Part shown: one piece after another, positions 1-8,683 of the stretch
Layout of the letters: every line of letters begins with the position of its first letter
Numbering within the stretch: the stretch's first letter is position 1
DNA from: JABMOV01 sp964654545
GTDB taxonomy: Bacteria > Fidelibacterota > Marinisomatia > Marinisomatales > JABMOV01
Direction: 5' to 3'
NCBI GenBank assembly: GCA_964654545.1
Contig: CAZZIU010000021.1
Span: 1-31,170, forward strand
DNA length: 31,170 nucleotides
The notes under the pieces: model-generated
The model's input: the letters and a program-made list of their open reading frames with translations, nothing else
What the model was told of the DNA's origin: nothing
The model's database searches: none
Program-made: the position numbers and the translations under genes

Positions 1-256
1 ATCTGCATCTAGTACGAGAGGACCGATGTGGACGAACCTCTGGTGCACCAGTTGTCTCATCAGAGGCACCGCTGGGTAGCTATGTTCGGTCAGGATAAGC
101 GCTGAAAGCATATAAGTGCGAAACCTATCCCAAGATGAGATCTCTCTACCGTAAGGTAATAAGGCTCGTTGAAGACTACAACGTTGATAGGCCACAGGTG
201 TAAGACCAGTAATGGTTTCAGCCGAGTGGTACTAATATGCCGAACGGCTTTGCTAA
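1..256 (+). rRNA. rrl: 23S ribosomal RNA, 3' end (partial)
   Basis: The window begins inside the last domain of 23S rRNA. The universally conserved sarcin-ricin loop (AGTACGAGAGGACC) is at 11-24, and the conserved terminal GGTACTAAT is at 228-236. The 3' end is placed near 256 by matching the distance from GGTACTAAT to the end of E. coli 23S rRNA, so it may be off by several bases. The 5' part lies outside the window. It precedes 5S rRNA by about 48 bases, the usual bacterial order, and no tRNA is seen in that spacer. Confidence 0.96.
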
Positions 257-304
257 TTTTTCGTTTTTATAAATCGAGGCATTAATTTCCAAAAAATTTA
301 TTTT

Positions 305-421
<117 letters not shown>

Positions 422-429
422 TACTTTTC

Positions 430-463
430 GTCCCGGTATCTTTTTGATATCGGGACTTTTTTT
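430..463 (+). terminator. Intrinsic terminator of the rRNA operon
   Basis: An 11-bp stem pairs GTCCCGGTATC (430-440) with GATATCGGGAC (446-456), with one G-T pair and a TTTTT loop, and is followed by seven T (457-463). It lies 8 bases past 5S rRNA and so ends rRNA transcription. The downstream protein operon would then need its own promoter. Confidence 0.92.
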
Positions 464-513
464 ATTTATATGGTAAATATCACACTTCATTCTCTATGAG
501 GTATTATTAATTG

Positions 514-519
514 TATAAT
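514..519 (+). promoter_or_regulatory. Possible -10 element for the 564-7666 operon
   Basis: TATAAT lies between the rRNA terminator and the first protein gene, about 45 bases before its ATG. I see no convincing -35 partner at 16-18 bases upstream. The region is AT-rich, so chance is a real alternative. Position after a strong terminator is the main argument. Confidence 0.35.
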
Positions 520-563
520 GAAGTTGGCTCAGGTAAATTTTATTGCAAGGGAGTAAACGTACT

Positions 564-1742
564 ATGAGAATTAAACATTTTATATTCATCCTATTATTCT
601 ATTCGTCACCATCAGGTTTATTGCAGGGCCAAACTGCCCATTTACAGGGACAGATTTTCGAATATGCCACGTATTATATCAGTAGTTTTGATTTACAGAC
701 CGGCTCATCACAAGTTCAATTTTTTAATTACAATATCATATCCAATTCCTACCCAACATATGTAAAATTATATTTTAAAGGCGAAATGATATCTCAATCT
801 CTGGGAATTACTGAACCAACAACAATTGTAGAGTTGCAAACCGAACCATTCCAAATTGAAGCACAAGTCGTTCTTGATAGTCGCGATTTATCTAGCGAGA
901 ATACCGTTATTTATGACATGGCAACACCACCAAATGCAATTGAAATACATGGTGAGATAATGGAGATAATGAATCCATCACAATTTGATGCGATATTGAG
1001 TTCGGTAATCACCAGTGGAAAGCTAGCCGACGGACAATACACCTTTACCGTAAAGCTGTTTTCTGGCACCAACCCAAGCAACCTCTCTATGACGGACGAG
1101 GATATAAAAGTTATAAATATCCATTCCCCTGTTTCTATTTCACTCGAATCTCCTGGTGGCTCACTCCCTGACACAACGTCAAATCTTGTGTATACCACAT
1201 TCCCAATTTTTAATTGGTATTCAGAAAGCTGCCAAGGATGTGAGAATTATATTAGGGTAGCTGAATTTCATCCAGCAGTTCATTCATCAGTCGATGAAGC
1301 AATTGACGATGATGTTTCTTTACCGTTCAATACCGGCGAAGCATGGGAACCAATAGGCTCGTTCAACAGTTACCAATATCCATTGTCGGGAGCCCGACCA
1401 TTAGAGTTTGGCCGTGTTTATGTCTGGCAGGTTCGCCAAACACTAACCACAACTGCCGGATTGGAAGAATTATTTTCTCCAGTCTATGCATTTAAAATAG
1501 CAGATATGGGAGGAGATGTAAATCCGGAAGATACAAACCCCATATTGCAAATGCTGCAACAAGCGTTGGGTGATGGGCCCTACACCCAACTAATGTCTGC
1601 TGGTCAGGAGTTAAATGGATTCATTCCAACCGGGAATTTTTCTATCAACGGAATTCCGGTTGACCAATCAAGCATTGCTTTCATTCTAAACCAAATTGCT
1701 AATCAAAACGTTCAAATTCAGTCTATTCAGGTGGAGGACTAA
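564..1742 (+). CDS. Secreted protein of unknown function, Ig/FN3-like C-terminal half
   Basis: I do not recognise a family. The 392-residue product starts with a signal peptide (MRIKHFIFILLFYSS..., probable cleavage near residue 22 before QTAHLQG), so it is exported. The rest is rich in beta-formers. Around residues 195-320 there is an Ig/FN3-like stretch with a P-x-F-x-W-Y pattern and a later VYVWQVRQ strand, a style common in large secreted proteins of FCB bacteria. Two cysteines (SCQGC) lie close together there. The ATG at 564 is preferred over an in-frame TTG at 543 because AAGGGAG at 547-553 sits at proper spacing before it. The gene ends 2 bases before the FecR-domain gene, so the two are probably co-transcribed and may act together in the envelope. 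Confidence 0.75.
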   Translation: MRIKHFIFILLFYSSPSGLLQGQTAHLQGQIFEYATYYISSFDLQTGSSQVQFFNYNIISNSYPTYVKLYFKGEMISQSLGITEPTTIVELQTEPFQIEAQVVLDSRDLSSENTVIYDMATPPNAIEIHGEIMEIMNPSQFDAILSSVITSGKLADGQYTFTVKLFSGTNPSNLSMTDEDIKVINIHSPVSISLESPGGSLPDTTSNLVYTTFPIFNWYSESCQGCENYIRVAEFHPAVHSSVDEAIDDDVSLPFNTGEAWEPIGSFNSYQYPLSGARPLEFGRVYVWQVRQTLTTTAGLEELFSPVYAFKIADMGGDVNPEDTNPILQMLQQALGDGPYTQLMSAGQELNGFIPTGNFSINGIPVDQSSIAFILNQIANQNVQIQSIQVED

Positions 1743-1744
1743 GC

Positions 1745-2419
1745 ATGTTTAAAAAAGTGTTATTAATTGCTATGTTGTCCACATTTCTCATTGGTGGAAG
1801 TAAAATTGCCGTTGCAACAAAAGTAACCGGAAATGCACAATTTCAAAGGGAATCCATGGGAACGGATTTTAATCAGTTAAATCCCGGGACTGTATTGGAA
1901 GACGGTGATAAGGTGAAAACGGGAGCAAATGGTTTTGCAGCAGTTATATTTATTGACGACAAATCAGCGTTGAAAATTCGTGCAAATAGTGTAATTGAAA
2001 TTAACGGCCAGCGATCTGCATCGAGTATCTCAAAGAAAATTGAGATGGAAGCAGGAACTGTCCGGGCAAAAATCACGGATCAGAAGAAAAGTGAATTCGT
2101 GATTCAAACGCCCACATCGGTTGCATCGGTAAAAGGAACCGATTTTTGGTTTGTGTCTAATCCTACCTCAGGAGATCAGTTATTTGGATTAGATGGGTCA
2201 GTATTGTTCACCAACATATTGTCAGGCATCTCAATGGATGTAACCGCCGGATTGACCTGTATTTCGGGGCATGATGGCAGTATGGATATAGGAGCAACAA
2301 ATCCTGCAGATATTCCGGTAGATCCTGATGAAACTGACGGGGGTCAATCCAGCCAGTTACAAATCGAATTTGAAGATGAAAACGGTACAATAAAGACACT
2401 AATAATCGAATATCAATAA
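1745..2419 (+). CDS. Periplasmic FecR-domain protein
   Basis: The 224-residue product has an N-terminal signal peptide (residues 1-24, ending KIAVA). A FecR-type beta domain follows: the LxDGDKVKTGANGFAAVIF segment, then a block with MEAGTVRAKI, and TPTSVASVKGTDFWF near residues 120-135, which is the family hallmark. Classical FecR is a membrane anti-sigma regulator with a cytoplasmic N-terminal segment. This protein lacks that segment and looks free in the periplasm or surface-linked, so it is unlikely to be an anti-sigma factor itself. The C-terminus (about 185-224) is acidic. GGAGG at 1733-1737 gives a good ribosome site. It lies between a secreted protein and a predicted outer-membrane barrel, and two genes upstream of a CHASE2 cyclase. 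Confidence 0.85.
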   Translation: MFKKVLLIAMLSTFLIGGSKIAVATKVTGNAQFQRESMGTDFNQLNPGTVLEDGDKVKTGANGFAAVIFIDDKSALKIRANSVIEINGQRSASSISKKIEMEAGTVRAKITDQKKSEFVIQTPTSVASVKGTDFWFVSNPTSGDQLFGLDGSVLFTNILSGISMDVTAGLTCISGHDGSMDIGATNPADIPVDPDETDGGQSSQLQIEFEDENGTIKTLIIEYQ

Positions 2420-2457
2420 CCCTTTTTTCGCCGTAAAAATTCTCATAAACTAATCCA

Positions 2458-5172
2458 ATGAATAGTTGGCTGTCTGACCATATTCTGCGGATTGGAATCA
2501 TTATTCTCTGTCTGTTAACCATTCTGTTTCCACAGGATGACTCTCCCATTTTTCATAAGAAACCGGATATTGCAACTGCCGGTGAACCACTGGAATTGAC
2601 ACTCTCTCTCTTTGAAGATTTTCCAGTAGTTGAGAGTACAATATTTTTCCGAATTCCTGGACAAATTAGCTTTCGAGAGGCAGAAATGCACCTGATTGGA
2701 TTATCATGGATCGGTACTATTCCAGGCGAATATATCACGGATGCTGGTGTGGAATATGCTATAATTCTTGTACTTGGAAATGGCGGTACACTGGGGTTTC
2801 CAGAAGACAATCCATTTAAAGAACCATTATTTATTCCCGTCCGTAGCCTGCCGGATAAAGGGCGACGATTTCCAGGTTCGGATCAATATTCAGCAGAGCA
2901 AATGCTTGATGCTGAACTTCTCATTCTATCACCCGAACCGGGCAGTAGTGTACCACCAACAGATGTCGTAGTAGCTGCTTCGTTTTTTCACGCTCCATTT
3001 GTGGATTCTTCCTCTATTCAAGTCTTGGTTGATAACACTGATTATACGTCCGAAACCCTAATCTCCGATGGGATTATTAATCTTGTTCCACCACCTCTAC
3101 AAGCAGGCTATCACTCTGTCACCATCAACCTTAAAACTGTGTATGGAGTGACAATCAAACCGGTTAAGTGGTCCTTTTACACGACTAAATCAGGATTCAA
3201 TCTGAAGGAACAATTGATTTATAGTGGTGATGCGAATACAAAGACATCATTGGAATACAACGGTGGTTCAGCACTCGGTGTTTCAGAGGCATCCTTAAAA
3301 ATGAACGGAAGTATTACCTGGATTGGTGCAAAAACCCAACTCCGGTTATCGAGTAAAGAATCAGATTATCTACAACCTTACAATCGGTATTCGCTGGAAC
3401 TTCTTTTTGGTGACTATCTGTCCATTAAAATGGGTGATTATTATCCGTCGATAAATGCATTCACAATTGATGGCAAAAAAATTAGAGGACTGGGAGTACA
3501 TATTCGGTTGCCGTGGATCAAATTTCATTCAATCTCTGGAGTAATTAATCAACCTGTTCAATGGAAGGGGAAAAAAGACCAGGGTTTTCTATTTAATGGC
3601 AACGATCTCCAAACTGATTCATTAGGCACCTACATTTTCCCATTGGATCGTACAGGATATACTTTTCAACGGCAAATCAATGCATATCAATTACTGGTTA
3701 AGCCATTTAAGCGATTTTCACTTGGTCTTCATTTCCTGAAAGCAATTGATGACAAAGCAACTGTGAAACGGACGTTGCCAGCAAACGCAACATTTACAGT
3801 TGATTCCTTGTTGACAGCCGGAGAGTACACCTATTCAAGCTACCAGTCTGCTGTTCAATCCTATGGAGGAAGAGTTGATTTTCCATTGGATAAGTGGGGT
3901 GGAGGCGACCCAGAAGATAATATAGTGGCTGGCTTCTCAGTGGTATCACTGTTCGATCAGAATAAACTCCGCTTTGAATTTGATTGGAATATTAGTCTCT
4001 ACAATCGAAATATTTGGGATGGTGCCATGACATTGGCACAACTCGATACAGTGCTTGATGATAGTCTGGATGGGTTCGTGGGTACCCAATACGATGAGAA
4101 TGGGTTGGTAATGAGCGGTTCATTATTGCTGGATACTACCGCTTTGAACAACCCAAAAGATTATGAGGATTTCTTTACAGTGAATCAATTTATGATTCCA
4201 TTAATTCCTTTCGACATTGCTTCTTTTCCCGATGCCCCCATAGCAACAATCGTGAATATGCCGTCAGCTGCATATGCCATTCGATTAATCGGAAATTATT
4301 TTTTAAACAATTTTACCATTGAGTATCATCAGGTCGGACCGGAATTTGTTTCTTTGGGTAATCCATATATGACCAGTGATATCCGACAGTTTACCATGAA
4401 AGATAGGATTCGATTAATGGACAATAAACTGATTCTCAGTGCCGGGTATCAGCATAAAGATAATAAAATTTTAAAGACCACTGTTGATCCATTAAATACA
4501 AATACATTTAGTGCAAGCTTAACCCTGGCACCTGGGATGGAAGCACCGACCCTCATGTTTAATCTCCAATCAATAGGAAAAAATAATGAAAAAGAAAACC
4601 TTGATCAGATTGGAGAAGAGTTGGTTGATCTCCGTGAAAACTCCAGGACAATTCAAACAACAATGTCCCTAAATTATCCCTTTCCTATGCCCACAGCCAG
4701 CCACAATATTGTCATAAATTTTAACACTGTAAAAAATACAGATGTTCTTGCTGAGGATCGAAAAACGGGTTATCTATTTCCCAAAACCGATACAAAATCA
4801 TACTCACTTAACATGAGCAGCAGATACGCATCATCACTCCGAACGGTTATTAGCGCGAGTATCACTGAATTGTCATTACCCACTATTACAGCTTCTGGGG
4901 AAGTGGGAACCACACCGTTTGTCTGGACGACAGGAAGTATTAATGGATCCTATTTGATTACACATACAAAACTCAGGGCTTTGGGGGGTATTGATTGGAT
5001 GAATTCAAGAGGTGAAACAAACTCCAATATATTTGGGCTAAGGATTGGAGGGAATTATACAATAATAGAAAATTTAATTGCGAATTTCTCCTCCAGTGTT
5101 AAAGTCCTCCACAGCACTGTCTGGAAATTGAACAGTTACGGATTACTTTTCACATTGAGCTATAGGTTTTAA
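2458..5172 (+). CDS. Predicted outer-membrane beta-barrel with Ig-like N-terminal domains
   Basis: No named family is recognised. The 904-residue protein has an export signal (IIILCLLTILFP, residues about 13-24). Next comes a periplasmic part with Ig-like folds: one at about 30-130, and one at about 155-240 beginning ILSPEPGSSVPPTDV. From about residue 245 onward the sequence alternates polar and hydrophobic residues in strand-sized segments, with a GDYYPSINAFTIDGKKIRG motif typical of barrel edges. It ends ...LLFTLSYRF. A terminal phenylalanine preceded by alternating hydrophobic residues is the outer-membrane insertion signal read by BamA. No Shine-Dalgarno is visible before the ATG. The stop is one base before the CHASE2 cyclase start, so co-expression is very likely. 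Barrel assignment is by pattern only. Confidence 0.7.
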   Translation: MNSWLSDHILRIGIIILCLLTILFPQDDSPIFHKKPDIATAGEPLELTLSLFEDFPVVESTIFFRIPGQISFREAEMHLIGLSWIGTIPGEYITDAGVEYAIILVLGNGGTLGFPEDNPFKEPLFIPVRSLPDKGRRFPGSDQYSAEQMLDAELLILSPEPGSSVPPTDVVVAASFFHAPFVDSSSIQVLVDNTDYTSETLISDGIINLVPPPLQAGYHSVTINLKTVYGVTIKPVKWSFYTTKSGFNLKEQLIYSGDANTKTSLEYNGGSALGVSEASLKMNGSITWIGAKTQLRLSSKESDYLQPYNRYSLELLFGDYLSIKMGDYYPSINAFTIDGKKIRGLGVHIRLPWIKFHSISGVINQPVQWKGKKDQGFLFNGNDLQTDSLGTYIFPLDRTGYTFQRQINAYQLLVKPFKRFSLGLHFLKAIDDKATVKRTLPANATFTVDSLLTAGEYTYSSYQSAVQSYGGRVDFPLDKWGGGDPEDNIVAGFSVVSLFDQNKLRFEFDWNISLYNRNIWDGAMTLAQLDTVLDDSLDGFVGTQYDENGLVMSGSLLLDTTALNNPKDYEDFFTVNQFMIPLIPFDIASFPDAPIATIVNMPSAAYAIRLIGNYFLNNFTIEYHQVGPEFVSLGNPYMTSDIRQFTMKDRIRLMDNKLILSAGYQHKDNKILKTTVDPLNTNTFSASLTLAPGMEAPTLMFNLQSIGKNNEKENLDQIGEELVDLRENSRTIQTTMSLNYPFPMPTASHNIVINFNTVKNTDVLAEDRKTGYLFPKTDTKSYSLNMSSRYASSLRTVISASITELSLPTITASGEVGTTPFVWTTGSINGSYLITHTKLRALGGIDWMNSRGETNSNIFGLRIGGNYTIIENLIANFSSSVKVLHSTVWKLNSYGLLFTLSYRF

Positions 5173-5173
5173 T

Positions 5174-7666
5174 ATGGACAAACTTTACAAATACTTCAAA
5201 GAACAAGGTGTTGGTATTGCACTTACACTGGGTTCCATTCTGGTCGTACTGGTTTTGCATTTTTTTGGTACGTTTGATATTCTGGAACTCAAAACATATG
5301 ACTTTCGATTTCATTCGGTGAGAGGTCCTCTTACTGGCTGGCGGGCAGTGGATTCAACATTTAACAAAATCGGGACGGATATTGTTTTGATCGAAGTGGA
5401 TGATGAAGCGTATCGCCTGATGCCGGAAAAATTGGGGTGGAACGAGTGGCCGTATCCCTGGGAAGTGTGGGCACATACCATTGATAATTTATCCCGGGCC
5501 GGTGCAAAAGTTATCGCATTCGATATTCAATTTGATGCATCCAAAGAAGGAGCAGATGACATTGCACGGGCAATACAAGACGCTCGAGAGAGGGGTACGA
5601 CAGTTGTTATTTCAACTAAAATGGTTAGGGAAACAACGCGTGTTCCACCGGAATACATTGCCGAACCAACCACCAAAATCATGGCGGCAAATCCGGAAAC
5701 AGGTTTGATCAATGATATGATGGATGAAGATGGTTTTTCCCGTCAGTATTCATTGTACGGTGTCATGGGACATCGACCGGATAAAGCATACCTGACATTA
5801 GGTCTGGAAAGTGTAGCAGCCTATTTTGATTTTCCCGATTCTGTTATTCCAGAATTCAGCAAAGATGAAAGTCTCTGGCAATTTGGATCTCTAAAGATCC
5901 AGGCATATGGCGCAACAAATAATTTCCTGGTTAATTATTATGGTCCACCATCCGGATATAAAATCCCTTCTGGTGAGAATTATCCTCCCTGGGGGACCTA
6001 TCCGCGTTATTCACTCGCGTATATTATTGACACGGACGATATTACCCTCAACAGTATGGAAGAAGATATTGATTGGATGGATCAATTTATGCCAGGAGAA
6101 ATACCTGATTGGATTAAGGCTATTGAAGATCCGGATGAAAAAGCAGAAATGATGTCCATCATGGGATTGGGAGATGAATTTGATATAACCGCATCGCCAT
6201 TTTACAATAAAATAGTCGTTATTGGTGTGGCAGTTGAAGTAATTCATGATACAAAATCCACACCATTTTATAATTATTTTGGCTTGCAGCAATTAACACC
6301 GGGAATGGAGACGCATGCCAACGCAATGCAAACATTGATTCATGAAAATTTTATCAATGTATTCGGTGAGCGACTTACCCAAATTCAATTGGATCGGAAT
6401 ACTTTTTCCATTTTGTGGATGCATGGATTATTGACCCTATTATTATGCATCATCGCCTATGTGTTATTATCGTACTTGAATCCTGTACTAGCTGGCATTT
6501 TAATATTTCTTGAGGGATTTGTTTATTTTGGGCTTGCATGTGGACAGTTTGTCAATGATTCGTTCTGGGTAATCAAAATGATTCTTAGAAAAATTTCGCC
6601 CGATAGTCTACTCGCTAGCCACCCATCCTGGTTTTTTTCAGACCTACCAGGCATTGGAGACAGTACAATGGTTCCCATTGTGGTTCCCATCGCAGGAATA
6701 TTGATGACCTATACCAGCAATGTGATATACAAATTTTTGGTCGAACAACGCGACAAAAAGTTTTTAAAATCCACTTTTGGCACCTATATATCTCCAGATT
6801 TGATCGATCAGATGTACGAACAAAAGCAACAGCCAAAACTGGGTGGTGAGTCAGGATATCATGCGGCATTTTTCTCAGATATTCAAAGTTTTTCGTCATT
6901 TTCCGAAGTGCTCGAACCGGAAAAAATGGTTAGTCTGATGAATGAATATCTTACAGAAATGACAACCGTATTATTGGATCATCATGGGACGCTTGATAAG
7001 TATATTGGTGATGCGATTGTTGCATTCTGGGGTGCACCGGTAATGGTGGAAAACCAGGAATTCGAAGTCTGCCAGGCCTCCCTTGACATGGCCAAACGTT
7101 TAGACGAGCTAAGAGAAAAATGGAAGGGCGAAGAGGACTGGCCTGAAATCGTGCACAATATGCAACACCGGATCGGATTAAATGCTGGCGATATGGTAAC
7201 AGGAAATATGGGTTCTACCATGCGCATGAACTACACCATGATGGGAGATACGGTTAACCTTGCTGCACGATTGGAAGCATCAGCAAAGCAATACGGCGTG
7301 TACATTCAGGTTGCAGAAAATATATACACTGCTACCAAAGATGATTTTGAATACCGTTTTTTGGATAATGTGAGAGTAAAAGGAAAAACTATCCCTGTAA
7401 AAACTTATGAATTGATTTGTGCAAAAGGTGATATCTCAGATCAGGATGCACAGTGTCTTGAAAAATTCCATAGTGCACAAGAATTGTATTTTGCGCAGCA
7501 ATGGGATAAAGCCATAAAGGGATTCGAGGAATCGTCACAGCTTGAAAATATGTTCCCGGGACGTTCGACTAATCCGTCTGAAGTCTACATCACCCGCTGC
7601 AAACACTTAAAGGCTAATCCTCCTGAAAAAGACTGGGATGGGGTTTGGACCCTTACAGCAAAATAA
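5174..7666 (+). CDS. CHASE2-domain class III adenylate cyclase
   Basis: This inner-membrane sensor makes cyclic AMP from ATP. After TM1 (about 14-34) comes an extracytoplasmic CHASE2 region to about residue 395, including DIVLIEVDDEAY and AKVIAFDIQFD. Further membrane spans lie at about 411-465 and 497-520. The cytoplasmic cyclase domain begins at FGTYISPDLIDQM and shows both metal-binding aspartates (D569 in FFSDIQSFS, D613 in KYIGDAIVAFW). The adenine-selecting pair K609 and D692 and the transition-state residues N695 and R699 (GDTVNLAARLE) are also present. ATP rather than GTP is therefore the expected substrate. A helical TPR-like tail (about 765-830) follows. Length 830 fits the family. 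It is the last gene of the FecR/barrel operon, which may supply the signal it senses. Confidence 0.93.
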   Translation: MDKLYKYFKEQGVGIALTLGSILVVLVLHFFGTFDILELKTYDFRFHSVRGPLTGWRAVDSTFNKIGTDIVLIEVDDEAYRLMPEKLGWNEWPYPWEVWAHTIDNLSRAGAKVIAFDIQFDASKEGADDIARAIQDARERGTTVVISTKMVRETTRVPPEYIAEPTTKIMAANPETGLINDMMDEDGFSRQYSLYGVMGHRPDKAYLTLGLESVAAYFDFPDSVIPEFSKDESLWQFGSLKIQAYGATNNFLVNYYGPPSGYKIPSGENYPPWGTYPRYSLAYIIDTDDITLNSMEEDIDWMDQFMPGEIPDWIKAIEDPDEKAEMMSIMGLGDEFDITASPFYNKIVVIGVAVEVIHDTKSTPFYNYFGLQQLTPGMETHANAMQTLIHENFINVFGERLTQIQLDRNTFSILWMHGLLTLLLCIIAYVLLSYLNPVLAGILIFLEGFVYFGLACGQFVNDSFWVIKMILRKISPDSLLASHPSWFFSDLPGIGDSTMVPIVVPIAGILMTYTSNVIYKFLVEQRDKKFLKSTFGTYISPDLIDQMYEQKQQPKLGGESGYHAAFFSDIQSFSSFSEVLEPEKMVSLMNEYLTEMTTVLLDHHGTLDKYIGDAIVAFWGAPVMVENQEFEVCQASLDMAKRLDELREKWKGEEDWPEIVHNMQHRIGLNAGDMVTGNMGSTMRMNYTMMGDTVNLAARLEASAKQYGVYIQVAENIYTATKDDFEYRFLDNVRVKGKTIPVKTYELICAKGDISDQDAQCLEKFHSAQELYFAQQWDKAIKGFEESSQLENMFPGRSTNPSEVYITRCKHLKANPPEKDWDGVWTLTAK

Positions 7667-7716
7667 ATGTGAGAATTGTCACGGCTAAAGCCTAAATCAT
7701 TACTTATTTTGATTGT

Positions 7717-8658
7717 ATGTTGGGGAGGAATATAAAAGCCAAATTTCCTGGGGGGTTCATTCCGCTCCTTGCCATCTTTTTTGCCTGTCGGGCATTTAAT
7801 GTGTTTGGAGAGGTCAATAATCCATTTGATCCCTCCAGTGCAGATTATGTTCCACCGCAGACTGAATTCGTCGGTGGTCCGGCCCTGGATGAGGTTCTCC
7901 ACGAATCGCAGGTGACCCTCCAATGGCGGCATGCAAATCCCCTCTACCGACCCACTGATTCGACTGGCTATACAGTTGCAGCAGCTGTTGAATTTGCATA
8001 TCGAATAAATTCCGGAAAAATGTCAGAGTATAAGAGCGGAAGAGAATTGCTCCGTGACTCTCTATCGTATTGGACATTTGATACACTCACGGGTATTCAC
8101 ACATTTAATTTAAACGGGCTTGAAGACCGACAATATATCTTTACAGTAATTTGCCGGTACCCCACAGACATAGATGAAGGTTCAGGTAAATTCAAACGAT
8201 TTACAATTGATGCGCTGCAGGGACCAGGTTTGATATTATCTCCAGCCATTATCAATTTAGAGGACGGGGGCAGATTTATTCTTACCCTAAAAGTGATTGA
8301 TGTTGTTGATCTTATGGGGGTACTTGGTAGTATTGATTATGATTCAAGTCAGTTTTTGGTTGAGGATTACCTGTACTATTCAGATTCAACTGATTTCTTA
8401 ATGCAATCGATGGCAAGTAACCTGGGCGACTTCACTTTTATTGAGGATGAGAATGGTATTTTTACTATAAATATTGCACTGGCGGCCGGGAGTGGAAATG
8501 GCGTTAACGGCTCTGGAGATATCGTTCAACTGACAATGAAACATATTGGCATCCCGGGAAATAAAACAATAAGCATTCTGCCGGAGTCAGCATTGCGAAA
8601 CACATCAAATGAAGACCAATTAATTCTTATCCAGAATTCAGTAATCAATGTTTGGTAA
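7717..8658 (+). CDS. Exported protein with C-terminal cohesin-like domain
   Basis: The 313-residue product has a hydrophobic N-terminus (GGFIPLLAIFFAC). The cysteine could be a lipid anchor, but the lipobox is imperfect (F at -3 and -2). The middle (about 50-165) is an Ig-like section. Residues about 172-313 resemble cohesin or the related carbohydrate-binding CBM fold: ILSPAIINLEDGGRFILTL, then a strand with LMGVLGSIDYDSSQFLV, and a closing GSGDIVQLTMKHI. Cohesins normally bind dockerins, and dockerin-like repeats occur two genes downstream. The start is uncertain: the strongest purine tract (GGGGAGG, 7722-7728) lies just inside the frame rather than upstream of it. The gap from the cyclase gene is 50 bases with no clear terminator. 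Confidence 0.65.
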   Translation: MLGRNIKAKFPGGFIPLLAIFFACRAFNVFGEVNNPFDPSSADYVPPQTEFVGGPALDEVLHESQVTLQWRHANPLYRPTDSTGYTVAAAVEFAYRINSGKMSEYKSGRELLRDSLSYWTFDTLTGIHTFNLNGLEDRQYIFTVICRYPTDIDEGSGKFKRFTIDALQGPGLILSPAIINLEDGGRFILTLKVIDVVDLMGVLGSIDYDSSQFLVEDYLYYSDSTDFLMQSMASNLGDFTFIEDENGIFTINIALAAGSGNGVNGSGDIVQLTMKHIGIPGNKTISILPESALRNTSNEDQLILIQNSVINVW

Positions 8659-8683
8659 TAAAACATGTAACTAGGATAATCCT

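Noticed and set aside
543..563. TTG at 543 as the start of the first secreted protein
   Set aside because: The ribosome site AAGGGAG lies after this TTG and at correct spacing before ATG 564, which also gives a proper signal peptide.
7684..7693. GGCTAAAGCC palindrome as a terminator after the cyclase gene
   Set aside because: The stem is only 4 bp with a 2-base loop and no T-run follows, so it is too small to support.
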